64,000 nt of DNA from Shimia biformata. Lineage in GTDB: Bacteria > Pseudomonadota > Alphaproteobacteria > Rhodobacterales > Rhodobacteraceae. The position numbers and the translations under genes are program-made. The stretch covers positions 1,211,475 through 1,275,474 of the forward strand of contig NZ_JAFEJK010000001.1 of assembly GCF_016888515.1 (NCBI RefSeq). Reading direction: 5' to 3'. The notes under the pieces were generated by a model, which searched no databases, was not told the DNA's origin, and saw nothing but the letters and a program-made list of their open reading frames with translations. Below are positions 26,857-36,387 of this stretch, piece by piece (the stretch's first letter is position 1; the number at the start of each line of letters is the position of its first letter).

Positions 26857-27465
26857 ATGCCGTTTACCATCGCCATTGACGGACCCGCAGCCGCGGGCAA
26901 GGGCACGCTGTCCAAGGCGGTGGCTGCGCATTACGGATTTGCGCATCTCGATACCGGGCTTCTCTATCGTGCGGTCGGCATCAAGGTTCTGGCCGGGGCG
27001 GACCCGGTTGCGGCGGCAAAGGCACTTGTGGCCGAAGATCTGGACTCTGGCGATCTTCGCGGGTCGGATGCGGCACAGGCGGCCAGCCGGGTGGCGGTCA
27101 TTCCCGAAGTGCGTGCGGCATTGGTCGACTTTCAAAGGGCTTTTGCGCGTCGTGATGGGGGCGCTGTTCTGGACGGGCGCGACATCGGCACGGTGATCTG
27201 CCCGGACGCTGAGGTCAAATTGTTCATCACAGCCAGCGCCGAAACACGCGCCGAGCGCCGGTTCCTCGAACTGCGGGACCGCGGCAGCGACGTAACCCGC
27301 GAACAGGTACTTGCCGATGTGAAAGAACGCGATGACCGCGACATGAACCGCGCAGACGCGCCGTTGAAACCGGCGGATGACGCGATTACAATCGACACAA
27401 CGGAACTGGATATTCCTGCTGCTCTGGCCAAGGCAATTGATGTAATTGATCAGGCAAGGAGCTAG
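26857..27465 (+). CDS. cmk: Cytidylate kinase
   Basis: Phosphorylates CMP/dCMP. 202 residues: [17 protein letters not shown] (P-loop), [29 protein letters not shown] and [10 protein letters not shown]. The start at 26857 follows GGAG at a good distance; an upstream in-frame ATG at 26824 is unlikely. Confidence 0.94.
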   Translation: MPFTIAIDGPAAAGKGTLSKAVAAHYGFAHLDTGLLYRAVGIKVLAGADPVAAAKALVAEDLDSGDLRGSDAAQAASRVAVIPEVRAALVDFQRAFARRDGGAVLDGRDIGTVICPDAEVKLFITASAETRAERRFLELRDRGSDVTREQVLADVKERDDRDMNRADAPLKPADDAITIDTTELDIPAALAKAIDVIDQARS

Positions 27466-27592
27466 GGAGCGCCCCATTTCCGCCACATTTGCGCCATATT
27501 GTGGCGATGTACCGAGTGACCCAGAGGTTTGGACATACAATAAAAACCCCAAAAAACAGGGGTATGGCCTGAGTTGAGGCAGGCAAGTAACG

Positions 27593-28651
27593 ATGGCAGA
27601 GGTTTCTTTCTTTGCGCGCGGTGACAGCAGTACCGCAAACAACGCTGTTCTGAATGCTCAGAACACGAACACCACTCCTACGACTGAAATCACCTTCTCA
27701 AGCGGTACAGATGGCGACCTGAAGCTTGAGCCCAATGGCGGACTGCCGGATCCCGATACCACAGTGATCGTGGACGGGGTCGAAATGACATTCACAGTCG
27801 AGTTTTCGGGCTTTCTGCCGTCTTCCAACAAGCTGAAGAACGTGAACGGCGAGGACCTGAGAGGGGAGCCGATCGTCGTCATCACGCTTGAAAACGGTCA
27901 GCGGTTGTTCTTCTTGCCGGACGGCGTGTCCGAGGCAACATTGAACTCGTTTCCCAACGGGGCGCATGACCTGACAGGGTATACCGAAGTTGCCATCATC
28001 CCCGTCTGCTTCGTGGCTGGCAGTCTGATTGCGACCCCTGCGGGGGACGTTCCCGTTGAAACCCTGCGTCCCGGCGATTTGGTCAACCGAATGGATGGCG
28101 GGCCGGTGCCGATACGCTTTGTCGCCGAGCGTAAACTGGGGTTTACCGAGTTGTTGCGAACGCCGAAATTCCGCCCGGTTTGTGTGGCCAGGGATACGTT
28201 TGGCCCGGGTGCGCCGTATCGTGACCTGTGGCTGTCGCCGCAACACCGGATCATGTTCTCTGGCTGGGAAGCCGATCTTCTGTTCCAAAGCGAGGACGTG
28301 CTTTTCCCCGCCACATGTCTTGGCAACCTGCGCGGTTCGCGGCGGGCGTCGATCCCCGAAGGGGTGCGCTATTTTCACCTGATGTTCGACAGGCACGAGG
28401 TCATTTTTGCCAACGGACTTGCCTGCGAAAGCCTTTATCCCGGCGATACGGCGGTCGCCAGCCTGACCGATGTGGCCCGCGAACAGCTTGCCGCCAGTTT
28501 TCCCGACATGGCCGATGACTGGCGGGACTATGGTCCACTGGCCCGCACCGGCCTGACCCGGCGCGAGGGCGACATGTTGCTGGCCTATCTTGGGCTTGGA
28601 CAGGGGCGCAATCCCGCGCGTTGCCGGATCGGGAAGCCCATCGCCGCCTGA
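27593..28651 (+). CDS. Hint-domain protein
   Basis: 352 residues. The N-terminal 140 residues are a polar, Thr/Asn-rich beta region (no signal peptide). A Hint (Hedgehog/intein) module follows: CFVAGSLIATPAGDVPVETL starts it with the nucleophilic Cys (residue about 141), and LWLSPQHRIMF carries the later His. This is the Hint_2 layout common in Rhodobacterales extracellular proteins. It lies between cmk and rpsA, normally adjacent genes. Whether it self-cleaves is unknown; no C-terminal extein motif is seen. Confidence 0.8.
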   Translation: MAEVSFFARGDSSTANNAVLNAQNTNTTPTTEITFSSGTDGDLKLEPNGGLPDPDTTVIVDGVEMTFTVEFSGFLPSSNKLKNVNGEDLRGEPIVVITLENGQRLFFLPDGVSEATLNSFPNGAHDLTGYTEVAIIPVCFVAGSLIATPAGDVPVETLRPGDLVNRMDGGPVPIRFVAERKLGFTELLRTPKFRPVCVARDTFGPGAPYRDLWLSPQHRIMFSGWEADLLFQSEDVLFPATCLGNLRGSRRASIPEGVRYFHLMFDRHEVIFANGLACESLYPGDTAVASLTDVAREQLAASFPDMADDWRDYGPLARTGLTRREGDMLLAYLGLGQGRNPARCRIGKPIAA

Positions 28652-28740
28652 AACGCGCTTCTGGCTTGCTTTCCTTGGCGCATTCGCCTATATCGCGCCC
28701 GTCGACAAGGCGGAAACCGCCACAGAACAAAAAGACGAGC

Positions 28741-28760
28741 AGGGTCGGGATACCGGCCCT
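28741..28760 (+). promoter_or_regulatory. Stem-loop in the rpsA leader
   Basis: AGGGTCGG (28741-28748) pairs with CCGGCCCT (28753-28760, one G-U pair) around GATA, then CTTTGTTTTG. It lies about 94 bp before the rpsA ATG. It could be a weak terminator of the Hint gene or a leader element for S1. Confidence 0.4.
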
Positions 28761-28853
28761 CTTTGTTTTGTGGCCCGTCTGACCAACGAAACCTGCAAGA
28801 CCGGCGGAGACAACCGCTCGGCCAGAAAACCTGATAAAGGAAATAGACGCCAC

Positions 28854-30533
28854 ATGGCTAACGCAACCATGGAGGAATTCGAAGCCCTCCTTAACGAAAG
28901 CTTCGAAATGGACACGCCCGAAGAGGGTTCTGTTGTCAAAGGCAAGGTCATCGCGATCGAAGCGGGCCAAGCCATTATCGATGTCGGTTACAAGATGGAA
29001 GGCCGCGTCGAACTCAAAGAATTCGCAAATCCCGGCGAAGCGCCCGAGATCGCCGTTGGCGACGAGGTCGAAGTTTACCTGCGCGCGGCTGAAAACGCCC
29101 GCGGCGAAGCGGTTATCTCGCGCGAGATGGCCCGCCGCGAAGAAGCCTGGGATCGTCTGGAAAAAGCCTATGCTGACGATCAGCGCGTCGAAGGCGCGAT
29201 CTTTGGCCGTGTCAAAGGTGGCTTCACCGTCGACCTCGGCGGCGCCGTGGCCTTCCTGCCCGGTTCGCAGGTTGACGTCCGCCCCGTGCGCGACGCTGGC
29301 CCGCTGATGGGTCTGAAGCAGCCGTTCCAGATCCTGAAAATGGACCGTCGCCGTGGCAACATCGTTGTGTCGCGCCGCGCCATCCTGGAAGAGTCGCGCG
29401 CCGAACAGCGTGCCGAAGTCATCGGCAACCTGCACGAAGGTCAGGCCGTGGACGGTGTTGTCAAGAACATCACCGAATACGGTGCATTTGTTGACCTCGG
29501 CGGTGTTGACGGCCTGCTGCACGTCACCGACATGGCATGGCGCCGTGTCAACCACCCGTCGGAAATCCTGTCGATCGGTGAGACCGTCAAGGTTCAGGTT
29601 ATCAAGATCAACAAGGAAACCCACCGCATTTCGCTGGGCATGAAGCAACTGCAAGACGATCCGTGGGATCTGGTTGCTGCCAAGTACCCGCTGGAATCGG
29701 TCCACACCGGTCGCGTCACCAACATCACCGACTACGGTGCCTTTGTTGAGCTGGAGCCGGGCGTCGAAGGTCTGGTCCACGTTTCGGAAATGTCCTGGAC
29801 CAAGAAGAACGTCCACCCCGGCAAGATCGTGTCGACCTCGCAAGAGGTGGAAGTCATGGTGCTGGAAATCGACCAGGCCAAACGCCGTGTGTCGCTTGGC
29901 CTCAAGCAGACCATGCGCAACCCGTGGGAAGTGTTTGCAGAAACCCATCCCGAGGGCACCCAGGTCGAAGGCGAAGTCAAGAACATCACCGAATTCGGTC
30001 TGTTCGTTGGCCTGCCCGGCGACATCGACGGCATGGTTCACCTGTCCGACCTGTCGTGGGACGAGCGTGGCGAGGATGCCATCCAGAACTACCGCAAGGG
30101 CGACATCGTCCAGGCCGTGGTTTCGGAAGTCGACGTCGAGAAAGAGCGTATCTCGCTCTCGATCAAGGCAGTTGGCGGCGACAAGTTCGCTGATGCCGTT
30201 GGCGGCGTGAAGCGTGGCTCGGTCATCACTGTCGAAGTGACCGCGATCGAAGACGGCGGCATCGAGGTCGAGTATGAAGGCATGAAATCCTTCATCCGTC
30301 GTTCGGACCTGTCGCGCGACCGCGCAGAGCAGCGTCCCGAGCGGTTCTCGGTTGGCGACAAGGTCGACGTTCGCGTCACCAATGTCGACAGCAAGACCCG
30401 TCGTCTGGGCCTGTCGATCAAGGCACGCGAGATCGCCGAAGAGAAGGAAGCCGTGGAACAGTATGGTTCGTCCGACTCGGGCGCATCGCTGGGCGACATC
30501 CTGGGCGCAGCGCTGAAAACCGGCGACGAATAA
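28854..30533 (+). CDS. rpsA: 30S ribosomal protein S1
   Basis: 559 residues containing six S1 RNA-binding repeats. Recurrent elements are NITEYGAFVDLGGVDGLLH, NITDYGAFVELEPGVEGL and NITEFGLFVGLPGDIDGM. It binds mRNA at translation initiation. The start at 28854 gives the conserved N-terminus and follows AAAGGAAA. Codon use is strongly biased, consistent with high expression. Terminator follows. Confidence 0.96.
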   Translation: MANATMEEFEALLNESFEMDTPEEGSVVKGKVIAIEAGQAIIDVGYKMEGRVELKEFANPGEAPEIAVGDEVEVYLRAAENARGEAVISREMARREEAWDRLEKAYADDQRVEGAIFGRVKGGFTVDLGGAVAFLPGSQVDVRPVRDAGPLMGLKQPFQILKMDRRRGNIVVSRRAILEESRAEQRAEVIGNLHEGQAVDGVVKNITEYGAFVDLGGVDGLLHVTDMAWRRVNHPSEILSIGETVKVQVIKINKETHRISLGMKQLQDDPWDLVAAKYPLESVHTGRVTNITDYGAFVELEPGVEGLVHVSEMSWTKKNVHPGKIVSTSQEVEVMVLEIDQAKRRVSLGLKQTMRNPWEVFAETHPEGTQVEGEVKNITEFGLFVGLPGDIDGMVHLSDLSWDERGEDAIQNYRKGDIVQAVVSEVDVEKERISLSIKAVGGDKFADAVGGVKRGSVITVEVTAIEDGGIEVEYEGMKSFIRRSDLSRDRAEQRPERFSVGDKVDVRVTNVDSKTRRLGLSIKAREIAEEKEAVEQYGSSDSGASLGDILGAALKTGDE

Positions 30534-30562
30534 AAGAAATTCGGACACCAGTTCGAATAAGC

Positions 30563-30597
30563 GAAACCCCGCCAATACTGGCGGGGTTTCTTTTTTT
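30563..30597 (+). terminator. Rho-independent terminator of rpsA
   Basis: A perfect 12-bp stem GAAACCCCGCCA (30563-30574) with TGGCGGGGTTTC (30579-30590), loop ATAC, then seven T. Confidence 0.93.
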
Positions 30598-30718
30598 CAC
30601 CGATTGAATTTTTACTGGTGCAACATAGATACCGGACAAGCTAGGAAGTGGTGGTCTGAGTATTCCGGCATTCTCACTTCACCCAATACTTTTTTAAAGT
30701 TAGACAAGGATTGACCAA

Positions 30719-32083
30719 GTGAAACGTTTTCTGACCACAGCAACCTGCGCGATAGCCCTTATGACGACTGTATCCACATCGCAGGCCCAGGATGGGCCGC
30801 TCGACAAATACCTCTCGGTTCCTGGCGCGAAGACGACGTTGCCGGTCGAGACAGCAAAGAAACCCTGGTCGCTTGACTTCTCGCGCGATGCGCAAGCCGC
30901 GTTCGAGAACTTCCACTACCAGATGGGCGGCGACCACGCGCTTTACTACAACCAGAACCTCAGCGAGTCGCTGCACACATCCTATTCCTCGCCGCACCCG
31001 GACTTCATGCCGCTTGAGCGTGCGATTGATGAAAGCCTCGGAGAGGCGGTTCGCTGGACCACCAAGGAAGGCGAAATGTCGCTGGCCGAGTATTCGGTGC
31101 ACCCAAACCACCGGGTCCAGGGGGTCATGATGATCCACAAGGGCAAGGTGGTTTATGAGGAGTATCCGGGTATGAACCCGATGGACCGCCATGTCTGGAT
31201 GTCGCCCGGCAAGGCGACCGTCGGCCTGGTGATGGCGCTTCTGGAGGAAGAGGGCAAACTGGACCTTTCGCGTGAAGTTGTCGACTATGTGCCTGATCTC
31301 AAAGGAACAAACTGGGATGGCGTGCCGCTTCTGGACGCGCTGAACATGGCGACCGGGCTGGCACTGGAAGAAACCCTTCCTTCGCTGATCGACCCGTCGT
31401 CGATCATCGTGCGGTTCTTCTCGGCCGAGTTCGGCGCCCCCAATCCGGTGACCGGCGAGCAGGAGAACTGGCTTGATATCCTCAAAACGGCGGAAAAGAT
31501 CGAAGGTGAAGCGCCGGGCGACGTGTTCCGCTATTCCTCGGCCGTGACGCAGGTCAGCGTTCTTGCTGCCGAAATGCTGGATGACATGACCTGGGCCGAT
31601 GTGTTCCAGGAACGCGTCTGGAGCAAGGTCGGCGCGCGTCAGGACATGATGCACCACCTCATGCCGGATGGCACGGCGGTTGCGCATGGTCTGATTTCGA
31701 CCACACTCGAAGATTTTGCCCGCTTCGGGATGATCTTCACACCCAGCTGGGACAAGACCGCGCATGAGCGCATTGTGTCCGATGAGGTGCTGAAACGTCT
31801 TCAGAACTCGGGTGACCGCGAGGCATTCCGCAAAGGCGCGAAGTTCGCCGGATTGACCGACGAATTCGGCGAAGAACCGAAATACAATTCAATGCAATGG
31901 GACGCGGTTTTCGAAGACGGCGCATTGTATAAACACGGCAATGTCGGCCAGGGCATTTATGTCGATCCCGAACGTGATTTCGTCGGCGTCTATTATTCGA
32001 CCAATGGCTATGTGCCCCCGTATGGCGAAGATCGGATGATGGGTTTCCTGCGTCAGGCTGCGAAACACCTGGGTGATAACTGA
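30719..32083 (+). CDS. Exported serine hydrolase, beta-lactamase (class C-like) family
   Basis: 454 residues with a cleavable signal peptide (residues 1 to about 24, ending SQAQ), so periplasmic. The nucleophile motif SxxK is SPGK in MSPGKATVG, and RYSSAVTQV fits the Tyr motif. The GTG start at 30719 is preceded by AAGGA. Parts of the C-terminal half, such as AHGLISTTLEDFARFGM, match the serine hydrolase at 61739. It is bracketed by terminators, so it is expressed alone. Substrate (peptidoglycan fragment, ester or beta-lactam) is unknown. Confidence 0.82.
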   Translation: MKRFLTTATCAIALMTTVSTSQAQDGPLDKYLSVPGAKTTLPVETAKKPWSLDFSRDAQAAFENFHYQMGGDHALYYNQNLSESLHTSYSSPHPDFMPLERAIDESLGEAVRWTTKEGEMSLAEYSVHPNHRVQGVMMIHKGKVVYEEYPGMNPMDRHVWMSPGKATVGLVMALLEEEGKLDLSREVVDYVPDLKGTNWDGVPLLDALNMATGLALEETLPSLIDPSSIIVRFFSAEFGAPNPVTGEQENWLDILKTAEKIEGEAPGDVFRYSSAVTQVSVLAAEMLDDMTWADVFQERVWSKVGARQDMMHHLMPDGTAVAHGLISTTLEDFARFGMIFTPSWDKTAHERIVSDEVLKRLQNSGDREAFRKGAKFAGLTDEFGEEPKYNSMQWDAVFEDGALYKHGNVGQGIYVDPERDFVGVYYSTNGYVPPYGEDRMMGFLRQAAKHLGDN

Positions 32084-32108
32084 TCCTTCCGCCTTCCCGA
32101 GAAAAATG

Positions 32109-32136
32109 AAAGCCCCGCCCCTCCGGTGGGGCTTTT
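32109..32136 (+). terminator. Rho-independent terminator of the serine hydrolase gene
   Basis: AAAGCCCC (32109-32116) pairs with GGGGCTTT (32128-32135), with further GCC/GGT pairing inside, ending in a T tract. Confidence 0.85.
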
Positions 32137-32228
32137 TCTGTTTTGGACTGCGTTGAATGCAGGGCTTTTCAAAGCGGGGCCCGGCGGGATAACGTGCCGG
32201 TCGGGGGCGGCGACGAAGGGAATTGTCG

Positions 32229-32990
32229 ATGAAATCTGGTGGATCAAAAGTGGCGATTGTCACCGGCGCGGCGCGTGGAATTGGGCTGGCAACGTCGAAA
32301 CAGCTGCTGGATCAGGGCTGGCGGGTGGTCATGGTTGACCGCGACATCGACGCGTTGACCGAGGCCGTGCTGCCATTGCGCAAGGTCCTGCCTTTGCCCT
32401 ATGACATAAGCGATCCGGATCAGGTCGACCTGATGATTGCAGACACAATCCAGAAATTCGGACGTATCGACGGGCTTGTGAACAATGCCGGGGTCGCGGA
32501 CTTCGGCCCCATCGAAGAGACGGATTTCGCCCGTTGGCGCACCGTGTTTGAAACCAATCTGGATGGAATGTTCCTGTGTTCGCAGGCGGCGACGCCCGCT
32601 TTGAAGGAAAGCCGTGGGGTGATCGTGAATATCGCCTCGATTTCGGGCTTGCGCGCCTCGACGCTGCGTGTGGCCTATGGCACGTCCAAGGCAGGTGTCA
32701 TCCAACTGACGCAACAGCAGGCAGCGGAACTTGGTGAATACGGAATTCGGGCCAATTGCGTCTGTCCCGGCCCGGTACGCACAAAGTTGGCAATGGCCGT
32801 TCACACGCAAGACATAATCGACGCCTATCACGACGCGATCCCACTCAATCGGTATGGCAGCGAGGATGAGATCGCCAATGTCATCACCTTCCTGATGTCG
32901 GACGGGGCCAGCTATGTGACCGGGCAGACAATTGCCGTTGATGGCGGCTTTGAATGCACTGGCGTCGGCCTTCCCGCCCTGCGGCGCTGA
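32229..32990 (+). CDS. Short-chain dehydrogenase/reductase
   Basis: 253-residue classical SDR: VTGAARGIGLA (NAD(P) loop), NNAGVADFGP, IASISGLRAS (catalytic Ser) and YGTSKAGV (Tyr-x3-Lys), ending VDGGFECTG. An acidic residue after the second strand (MVDRD) favours NAD over NADP. The ATG at 32229 follows GAAGGGAA; TTG at 32223 is a weaker alternative. Substrate unknown. It is inserted between rpsA and ihfB with the serine hydrolase. Confidence 0.87.
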   Translation: MKSGGSKVAIVTGAARGIGLATSKQLLDQGWRVVMVDRDIDALTEAVLPLRKVLPLPYDISDPDQVDLMIADTIQKFGRIDGLVNNAGVADFGPIEETDFARWRTVFETNLDGMFLCSQAATPALKESRGVIVNIASISGLRASTLRVAYGTSKAGVIQLTQQQAAELGEYGIRANCVCPGPVRTKLAMAVHTQDIIDAYHDAIPLNRYGSEDEIANVITFLMSDGASYVTGQTIAVDGGFECTGVGLPALRR

Positions 32991-33248
32991 TGTTGCGGTT
33001 CGGGGATCGTCCGTTCGTTTTTCGCAAACCGAATCAATGGCTTCTCTGCGGTGCGGCGCAGCCGATACGCTTTGGTTGCGGGCGAAAATCATGGGCAAGC
33101 ATCCGCCCATAGCGGCCGAAATGCAGAGATTCACGCCGTTTTTCCACCAATCGGTGACGGGACTCTATTCCCGATCAGACGGTTCCGCCCTATAGTCGTT
33201 TTCGATGCACGATCCCAAAAACGTGCACATCCAGGGAGACAAAAACCA

Positions 33249-33533
33249 ATGATCCGTTCGGAACTGATCCAGAAAATTGCCGATGAAAATCCGCATCTCT
33301 ACCAGCGCGATGTCGAGCGGATCGTGAACACGATCTTCGAAGAAATCACGACGGCAATGGCCCGCGGAGACCGGGTCGAGCTGCGAGGTTTTGGCGCATT
33401 TTCCGTGAAGAAACGGGATGCAAGGGTGGGCCGGAACCCGCGCACCGGCGAGGCGGTCGAGGTCGAGGAAAAACACGTCCCGTTCTTCAAGACCGGCAAA
33501 CTGCTGCGCGACCGCCTGAACGGGAAAGAGTAA
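33249..33533 (+). CDS. ihfB: Integration host factor subunit beta
   Basis: 94-residue DNA-bending protein of the HU/IHF family: [30 protein letters not shown] and [10 protein letters not shown] with the Pro-tipped beta arm. The IHF-beta identity is supported by position after rpsA (conserved) and by the sequence. The gap 32991-33248 before it holds a short inverted repeat, ATGGGC-N8-GCCCAT (33091-33110), and presumably the promoter; nothing else was seen there. Confidence 0.93.
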   Translation: MIRSELIQKIADENPHLYQRDVERIVNTIFEEITTAMARGDRVELRGFGAFSVKKRDARVGRNPRTGEAVEVEEKHVPFFKTGKLLRDRLNGKE

Positions 33534-33546
33534 GAGTCAAAAGTTG

Positions 33547-33897
33547 ATGCGTTACATCCGCTACGCCTTTCTAGCCACGCTTGGCGTGGTGCTTGTCGCT
33601 GTGGCGCTGGCCAATCGCGGCAGCGTGACGCTGGTGTTGCTGCCGGATGCGCTGTCGGATTTACTTGGGCTGGACCACTCGATTTCGCTGCCGCTGTTCG
33701 TGGTGATTTTCGGCAGCCTGATCGTTGGTGTCCTGATTGGGTTCGTCTGGGAATGGCTACGGGAACACAAACATCGGTCCGGCAAGACCAGGGCTGAACG
33801 TGAACTGGCCAAGACTCAGCGCGACCTGCGCCGGGTCAAGGGCAAGCAATCCGAGGGCAAGGACGAGGTTCTGGCGCTTCTGGACGAAGCAAGCTAA
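33547..33897 (+). CDS. LapA-domain (DUF1049) membrane protein
   Basis: 116 residues: two membrane helices (residues about 4-25 and 48-70) followed by a charged, coiled-coil-prone C-terminal tail. This is the lipopolysaccharide assembly protein A domain layout; LapA in E. coli takes part in LPS assembly control. It starts 13 bp after ihfB, the usual arrangement. The ATG at 33547 is preferred over the adjoining TTG. Confidence 0.85.
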   Translation: MRYIRYAFLATLGVVLVAVALANRGSVTLVLLPDALSDLLGLDHSISLPLFVVIFGSLIVGVLIGFVWEWLREHKHRSGKTRAERELAKTQRDLRRVKGKQSEGKDEVLALLDEAS

Positions 33898-33921
33898 GTG
33901 TCGGTTTGAACCGGTAATTCG

Positions 33922-33943
33922 GCCCCGGGCAATGGTCCGGGGC
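33922..33943 (+). terminator. Hairpin between lapA-domain gene and trpF
   Basis: GCCCCGG (33922-33928) pairs with CCGGGGC (33937-33943) around an 8-base loop, followed by TTTGTCGTTTT. The interrupted T tract makes it a weak terminator or attenuating hairpin before trpF. Confidence 0.55.
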
Positions 33944-33963
33944 TTTGTCGTTTTGGGGGCACC

Positions 33964-34605
33964 ATGGAAATACGCGTCAAGATTTGCGGTCTGACCACGG
34001 TGGAGCAGGTCGAGGCCGTCGCCGAGGCGGGCGCGCATTACGCCGGGTTGAATTTCTTTCCCAAGTCGCCGCGTTTTGTTGATGTTGACGTGGCGCGAGA
34101 ACTGGCGCTGGCGGCCCCCGTAGGACTGGCAAAGGTCGCGCTGGTGGTGAACGCCGATGACGAGACCCTTGACCGGATTACAGGCGAGGTGCCGTTGGAC
34201 ATGTTGCAATTGCATGGCTCGGAAACGCCTGAACGTGTGGCCGAGGTCCGTGATCGCTATGGCTTGCCGGTGATGAAGGCGATCGGAATTGCCGAGGAAA
34301 GCGACCTTGCCCAGATTGCGACCTATGCCGCTGTCGCGGACCAGCTTCTGGTGGATGCCAAACCGCCCAAGAATGCGATTCTGCCCGGCGGAAACGGACT
34401 GACCTTTGACTGGCGGCTTGTGAACCGCAAATACTGGCCCAAGCCCTGGATGCTGGCCGGTGGCCTGACGCCCGAAAACGTCGCCGACGCGGTGCGCATG
34501 ACAGGGGCGCGGCAGGTCGATGTGGCCTCGGGCGTGGAAAGCGCGCCGGGGATCAAGGACCGGGACATGATCGCGCGTTTCGTAGCGGCGGCAACTGGGC
34601 GATAA
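33964..34605 (+). CDS. trpF: Phosphoribosylanthranilate isomerase
   Basis: Third dedicated step of tryptophan synthesis. 213-residue TIM barrel: [12 protein letters not shown] (catalytic Cys), [27 protein letters not shown] and [14 protein letters not shown], with DVASGVE at the C-terminus. trpB follows after 95 bp; trpA is elsewhere (42847). Confidence 0.95.
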   Translation: MEIRVKICGLTTVEQVEAVAEAGAHYAGLNFFPKSPRFVDVDVARELALAAPVGLAKVALVVNADDETLDRITGEVPLDMLQLHGSETPERVAEVRDRYGLPVMKAIGIAEESDLAQIATYAAVADQLLVDAKPPKNAILPGGNGLTFDWRLVNRKYWPKPWMLAGGLTPENVADAVRMTGARQVDVASGVESAPGIKDRDMIARFVAAATGR

Positions 34606-34700
34606 ACTTTCTGGAAAGTGCCTCTTGCGGCTATAAATCGCTAGAAAATCATGTGCGCGAGCCGTAAGCACAGTGGGCGCAGACAAAGGCGGACAAAGAT

Positions 34701-35939
34701 ATGGCGAACGATCTTTTCAACAGTTTCATGAGTGGCCCGGACGAAAAGGGCCGCTTCGGGATTTTCGGCGGGCGGTTCGTGAGTGAGACGCTGATGCCGC
34801 TGATCCTTGACCTTGAGGCCGAATATGAAAAGGCCAAGACGGATGACTCGTTCTGGGCCGAAATGGACGACCTCTGGCAGCACTACGTCGGTCGTCCAAG
34901 TCCGCTTTACTATGCGCCCCGCCTGACCGAGGCGCTGGGTGGTGCCAAGATATATCTCAAGCGGGACGAACTGAACCACACCGGCGCGCACAAGATCAAC
35001 AACGTGCTTGGTCAGATCATCCTTGCGCGGCGCATGGGCAAGACCCGGATTATTGCCGAAACCGGCGCTGGGCAGCACGGCGTCGCCACCGCCACGGTCT
35101 GCGCCCGGTTCGGGTTGAAATGCGTGGTCTACATGGGCGCCCATGACGTCGAGCGTCAGGCCCCCAACGTGTTCCGCATGCGTCTGCTGGGAGCCGAGGT
35201 GGTGCCGGTGACGTCCGGGCGCGGCACGCTGAAAGATGCGATGAACGACGCGCTGCGCGACTGGGTAACCAATGTGCGCGACACGTTCTATTGCATCGGC
35301 ACCGTGGCCGGTCCGCATCCCTATCCGGCCATGGTACGCGACTTCCAGTCGATCATCGGCAAGGAAGTGCGCTGGCAACTGGCCGAGCAGGAAGGCGAGG
35401 GGCGTCTGCCTGACACGGTGATTGCCGCGATCGGCGGTGGGTCGAATGCCATGGGCCTGTTCTATCCCTTCCTCGACGACCCGTCGGTGAACATCATCGG
35501 TGTCGAAGCCGGCGGCAAAGGTGTGGACATGAAGATGGAGCATTGTGCCTCGCTTACCGGCGGTCGCCCGGGCGTGTTGCACGGCAATCGGACCTACCTG
35601 TTGCAGGACGACGACGGCCAGATCCTTGAGGGTTTCTCGATTTCGGCGGGGCTGGATTATCCTGGTATCGGGCCGGAACACGCCTGGCTGCATGATATCG
35701 GCCGCGCGCAATATGTCTCGATCACCGACAAGGAGGCGCTGGAAGCGTTCCAGTTCTGTTGTCAGCAGGAGGGGATCATCCCCGCGCTGGAACCCAGCCA
35801 TGCGCTGGCCCATGTGATGAAGATCGCACCGGATCTGCCCAAGGACCATATCATCGTGATGAACATGTGTGGCCGGGGCGACAAGGACATCTTCACCGTT
35901 GCCCGTCACCTGGGCTTCGACATGGAAGAAAGCGACTGA
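34701..35939 (+). CDS. trpB: Tryptophan synthase beta chain
   Basis: Condenses indole and serine using PLP. 412 residues: [17 protein letters not shown] with the PLP Lys, [12 protein letters not shown], and [15 protein letters not shown], the PLP phosphate loop. It is last of the aroA-to-trpB stretch and ends in a bidirectional terminator. Its partner trpA is 7 kb away on the other strand. Confidence 0.97.
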   Translation: MANDLFNSFMSGPDEKGRFGIFGGRFVSETLMPLILDLEAEYEKAKTDDSFWAEMDDLWQHYVGRPSPLYYAPRLTEALGGAKIYLKRDELNHTGAHKINNVLGQIILARRMGKTRIIAETGAGQHGVATATVCARFGLKCVVYMGAHDVERQAPNVFRMRLLGAEVVPVTSGRGTLKDAMNDALRDWVTNVRDTFYCIGTVAGPHPYPAMVRDFQSIIGKEVRWQLAEQEGEGRLPDTVIAAIGGGSNAMGLFYPFLDDPSVNIIGVEAGGKGVDMKMEHCASLTGGRPGVLHGNRTYLLQDDDGQILEGFSISAGLDYPGIGPEHAWLHDIGRAQYVSITDKEALEAFQFCCQQEGIIPALEPSHALAHVMKIAPDLPKDHIIVMNMCGRGDKDIFTVARHLGFDMEESD

Positions 35940-35984
35940 TAGTTTTTTGGTGGCAGATGCCGCCGTCAGAAGTAATTGGGCAAG

Positions 35985-36015
35985 AAAGAAGGGGCGCGGT
36001 AAGTGCCCCTTCTTT
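35985..36015. terminator. Bidirectional terminator between trpB and the DUF2237 gene
   Basis: A perfect 11-bp inverted repeat AAAGAAGGGGC (35985-35995) and GCCCCTTCTTT (36005-36015) with a 9-base loop. On the minus strand it overlaps the TAA of the DUF2237 gene. Confidence 0.85.
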
Positions 36016-36385
36016 ATGCAGCATAGTCCTTCAAAATCCGCATTGGCACGACGTCCAGCGTACGGCGATGTGTGGCGGCCAGATTGACTTTGGGTGCGCA
36101 GCCCTCGTCATGGGCTTGCAGGAAACGCGCGGCACACAGGCACCACTGGTCACCCGGCTTCAACCCTGCAAAGTGCATCTCTGGGCGCGGGGTCGACAGG
36201 TCGTTGCCGACATATTTCGAATAGGCCAGGAACTCTGCTGTCATGATGGCACAGACGGTGTGCGCGCCGGTATCTTCGGCGCAGGTGTTGCAATGGCCGT
36301 CGCGGAAGAACCCGGTCAGCGGGTTGGTCGAGCAGATCTGAAGCGGCTCACCCAGAACGTTGATTGAGGGGGCCGGTTCGATCAT
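36014..36385 (-). CDS. DUF2237 family protein
   Basis: 123 residues, Cys-rich: LQICSTNPLTGFFRDGHCNT near the N-terminus, DTGAHTVCAIMT, and GDQWCLCAARFLQA. These are the hallmark segments of DUF2237. The ATG at 36385 follows GGAGAGTG and lies 2 bp after the serine hydrolase stop. Function of the family is unknown; conserved Cys and Asp suggest metal or redox chemistry. Confidence 0.87.
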   Translation of the reverse strand: MIEPAPSINVLGEPLQICSTNPLTGFFRDGHCNTCAEDTGAHTVCAIMTAEFLAYSKYVGNDLSTPRPEMHFAGLKPGDQWCLCAARFLQAHDEGCAPKVNLAATHRRTLDVVPMRILKDYAA

Positions 36386-36387
36386 GT

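Noticed and set aside
27593-28651. Intein insertion
   Set aside because: The Hint module is at the C-terminal side of a stand-alone protein without a host-protein sequence on both sides or a C-terminal splice motif.
28854-30533. Repeated DNA within rpsA as a repeat array
   Set aside because: The repeats are the six S1 domains at the protein level; DNA identity between them is limited.
28401-30575. 724-codon open frame antisense to rpsA
   Set aside because: It mirrors the strongly biased codon use of rpsA and has no ribosome binding site or recognisable domain; rpsA is certain.
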